Shown here: positions 20,847 through 22,634 of the stretch, piece by piece
Layout: every line of letters starts with the position of its first letter
Numbering within the stretch: position 1 is the stretch's first letter
Assembly: GCA_964580565.1 (NCBI GenBank)
Contig: CAZOLN010000030.1
Span: forward strand, 1 to 22,634
Direction: 5' to 3'
From: DUEL01 sp964580565
GTDB taxonomy: Bacteria; Chloroflexota; Anaerolineae; B4-G1; DUEL01
Length of the DNA: 22,634 bases
Notes under the pieces: model-generated
Seen by the model: the letters and a program-made list of their open reading frames with translations, nothing else
The model's database searches: none
What the model was told of the DNA's origin: nothing
Translations under genes and position numbers: made by a program

Positions 20847-21946
20847 GTGAGATACGACCGCAGCGAGGACTGGACGAGATCCGGCCTTATGTGCCGGGCA
20901 AGCCGATCGAGGAGGTGAAGCGGGAGTACGGTCTGGAGGATGTGATCAAACTGGCCTCCAACGAGAACCCCCTGGGCCCCTCGCCGAAGGCGCTGGCGGC
21001 GCTGGAGAAAACGTTGCGGGAGGTGCACCTCTACCCCGATGGACAGGGATACTACCTCCGACGAGCCATCGCCGATCATCTGGACGTGGCTCCGGAGCAG
21101 GTGATCATAGGAAACGGGGCCGACGGGGTGATCGTGCAGACTTGCCTGGCGTACCTCGACGACGGAGACGAGGTGGTCGTGGGCCGGTCTTCCTTCCCCG
21201 TGTACGACATCTACACCCACGTGATGCGGGCCCGGCTGGTGAAGGTTCCGTTGAAGGATTACCGGCTGGACCTGAAGGGGATGGCAGAGGCGATCACGGA
21301 CCGGACCAAGATCGTCTTCGTCTGCAACCCCAACAACCCCACCGGCACCATCGTCACCGCGGACGAGGTGGAAGGGTTTCTCGCAGAGGTGCCGGAAAGG
21401 GTCCTGGTGGTCTTCGATGAGGCCTACTACGAGTTCGTGGAGTCACTAGAGTATCCCGACACCCTCCGGTACGTCCGGGAGGGACGGCGAAACGTGATGG
21501 TGGTGCGCACCTTCTCCAAAGTGTACGGTTTGGCAGGGCTGCGGTTGGGGTACGGAGTAGCCCATCCGGACGTCTTGGCTCCTCTCTGGCGGGTCAAGGA
21601 GCCGTTCGCCGTCAACCGGCTGGCCCAGGTCGCGGGGATCGCTGCCCTGGAGGACGAGGAGTTCGTCCGCCGGACGGTGGAGGTCAATCGGGAAGGCCGC
21701 CATTACCTCTACCAGGCGTTCGACCGGCTGGGCCTCTTCTACGTCGAAAGCCACACCAACTTCGTCCTGGTACGGATCGGCCCGGAGGCACGGGAGGTGG
21801 CCGAGCGACTGCTGCGGCGCGGCGTCATCGTCCGTCCCTGCACCGGCTACGACCTGCCCGAGTTCCTCCGCATCACGGTGGGGAGCCCTGATCAAAACGC
21901 GCGCTTGATCGCTGCCCTGGAGGAGGTCCTGGCGGAGGTAAGGTGA
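20843..21946 (+). CDS. hisC: Histidinol-phosphate/aromatic aminotransferase
   Basis: 367 residues, full-length HisC-type fold I aminotransferase. It opens with IRPYVPGKPIEEV and the KLASNENPLGPSP block, has the CNPNNPTGT motif and PLP lysine K226 in RTFSKVYGLAGLRLGYG, and ends RITVGSPDQNARLI. HisC enzymes make histidinol phosphate in histidine synthesis but many also transaminate aromatic amino acids. No other his gene is in the window, while iorAB and the acyl-CoA synthetase precede it in the same run, so conversion of Phe/Tyr/Trp to arylpyruvates is an attractive role (inference). The start overlaps the preceding stop (ATGA); the ribosome site AAGGG is weak and lies in repeat DNA. Its stop overlaps the coaE start. 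Confidence 0.9.
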   Translation: MSEIRPQRGLDEIRPYVPGKPIEEVKREYGLEDVIKLASNENPLGPSPKALAALEKTLREVHLYPDGQGYYLRRAIADHLDVAPEQVIIGNGADGVIVQTCLAYLDDGDEVVVGRSSFPVYDIYTHVMRARLVKVPLKDYRLDLKGMAEAITDRTKIVFVCNPNNPTGTIVTADEVEGFLAEVPERVLVVFDEAYYEFVESLEYPDTLRYVREGRRNVMVVRTFSKVYGLAGLRLGYGVAHPDVLAPLWRVKEPFAVNRLAQVAGIAALEDEEFVRRTVEVNREGRHYLYQAFDRLGLFYVESHTNFVLVRIGPEAREVAERLLRRGVIVRPCTGYDLPEFLRITVGSPDQNARLIAALEEVLAEVR

Positions 21947-22587
21947 GCCGGAAACTGCTCATCGGCCTGACCGGCAACATCGCCACCGGCAAGTCCACCG
22001 TGGCCCGGATGTTGGCCGACCTGGGGGCGACGGTGATCGACGCCGACGGGGTGGCCCACGAGGTGATGCGGGCCGGCACGTCGGTCCACGCGGCGGTCGT
22101 GGAAGCCTTCGGCCCTCAGATCGTGGGGCCGGATGGGGAGATCGACCGGGCTCAGTTAGGGGCGATCGTCTTCGCCGACCCGGAGGCGCTGGCCCGGCTG
22201 GAGCAGATCGTCCACCCGGCGGTGACGGAGGAGGTAGCCCGCCGGATCGCCGAAGCGCCGACGCCGGTGGTCGTCGTCGAGGCGATCAAGTTGATCGAGG
22301 CGGGGATGGCGGAGGCGTGCGACAGCCTCTGGGTCACCACCTGCCCGCCCGAACTGCAGGTGGAGCGGCTGATGGCCGACCGGGGCCTGAGCCGGGAGGC
22401 GGCGGAACTGCGCGTGCGGGCCCAGCCGCCGCAGGAGGAGAAGGTCGCCCGGGCCGATGTGGTGATCGACACCTCGGGGACCCTCGATCAGACCCGCGCC
22501 CAGGTGAAAGCGGCGTGGGACCGAGTGGTCCAGCCAGTGGGCGGGCGCGGCGGCCCGTCCACGCGGCATGCGGATACCCGATCGTGA
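21943..22587 (+). CDS. coaE: Dephospho-CoA kinase
   Basis: 214 residues, slightly longer than the usual 195-205. P-loop GNIATGKST (11-19), the DADGVAHEV block (substrate site, about 34-42), HPAVTEEV and the LMADRGLSREAAELR lid region are all present. It phosphorylates dephospho-CoA at the 3' ribose hydroxyl, the last step of CoA synthesis. The start is GTG 21943, overlapping the hisC stop (GTGA) and preceded by GGAGG. The last 15 or so residues (GGRGGPSTRHADTRS) look non-homologous and cover a GC-rich direct repeat (22538-22559), so the natural C-terminus may have been extended by repeat DNA. CoA supply fits a neighbourhood of CoA-using fermentation enzymes. Confidence 0.92.
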   Translation: MSRKLLIGLTGNIATGKSTVARMLADLGATVIDADGVAHEVMRAGTSVHAAVVEAFGPQIVGPDGEIDRAQLGAIVFADPEALARLEQIVHPAVTEEVARRIAEAPTPVVVVEAIKLIEAGMAEACDSLWVTTCPPELQVERLMADRGLSREAAELRVRAQPPQEEKVARADVVIDTSGTLDQTRAQVKAAWDRVVQPVGGRGGPSTRHADTRS

Positions 22588-22634
22588 GGGCGGCCCTCCG
22601 TGCTCGCTCCGATGGGCGGGCGCGGAGGTCCGTC
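22538..22634 (+). repeat. 22-nt GC-rich direct repeat around the coaE end
   Basis: TGGGCGGGCGCGG plus nine further bases at 22538-22559 recurs at 22613-22634 with two mismatches, 75 nt apart. A short inverted repeat (GAGGGC G GCCCTC, 22586-22598) overlapping the coaE stop lies between them. The right copy ends at the window edge, so the full element is not visible. Confidence 0.55.

Noticed and set aside
1..22634. tRNA, rRNA, riboswitch, integrase or transposase genes
   Set aside because: No cloverleaf, rRNA-like stretch, riboswitch core or recombinase motif was recognised on either strand.

Overview
The window is 22.6 kb of GC-rich bacterial DNA (roughly two thirds G+C by eye), with frequent GTG starts, GGAGG ribosome sites and many overlapping genes. 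Except for one two-gene module, all genes lie on the + strand. Gene content (liv-type ABC transporter, molybdenum hydroxylases, indolepyruvate:ferredoxin oxidoreductase, fused ADP-forming acyl-CoA synthetase) and the short-period intergenic repeats suggest a Chloroflexota-like, probably anaerobic or thermophilic heterotroph. That placement is inference; there is no rRNA or marker gene to fix it. A run of exactly 100 N (4920-5019) shows the sequence is a draft scaffold.

Layout. (1) 1-3855: a branched-chain-amino-acid-type ABC importer, in order substrate-binding protein (only its C-terminus is present), livH, livM, livG, livF; the last four genes overlap. (2) 3868-5994: a fold-type I aminotransferase cut off by the gap, then a catalytic aspartate carbamoyltransferase (pyrB). 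(3) 6112-13880: two paralogous sets of xanthine-dehydrogenase-family molybdenum hydroxylase genes in mirrored order (Mo subunit, fused FAD+FeS subunit / FAD subunit, FeS subunit, Mo subunit). (4) 13979-15346: a dihydropyrimidinase/hydantoinase-family cyclic amidohydrolase. (5) 15350-16002, minus strand: a complete HepT-MntA (HEPN/MNT) toxin-antitoxin pair with its own good promoter. (6) 16073-21946: iorA, iorB, a fused ADP-forming acyl-CoA synthetase and a HisC-type aminotransferase, together a plausible route from aromatic amino acids to arylacetates plus ATP. (7) 21943-22587: coaE.

How the genes may work together (inference). Regions 1 to 4 look like an island for import, hydroxylation and hydrolytic ring opening of an N-heterocycle. 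Neither Mo subunit keeps the full pair of purine-anchoring residues of true xanthine dehydrogenase, so the substrate is open. Regions 6 and 7 look like amino-acid fermentation with substrate-level phosphorylation.

The most unusual signal is not a gene. Nearly every spacer longer than about 20 nt between same-strand genes is filled by short-period (7-8 nt) repeat arrays, often with inverted arms. Several word families share this design: ACACAGAG/CTCTGTGT, AAGTCACC/GGTGACTG, GGAAGCAG/CTGCGAC and ATGCGTC. In three places the GGAAGCAG-type array is read as protein: as the linker that fuses the FAD and FeS subunits of one hydroxylase, and as the C-terminal tails of one Mo subunit and of the acyl-CoA synthetase. 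Because 7 and 8 are not multiples of 3, each word cycles through all reading frames. The GGAAGCAG word has no stop in any frame, whereas GGTGACTG puts TGA in every frame within 24 nt.
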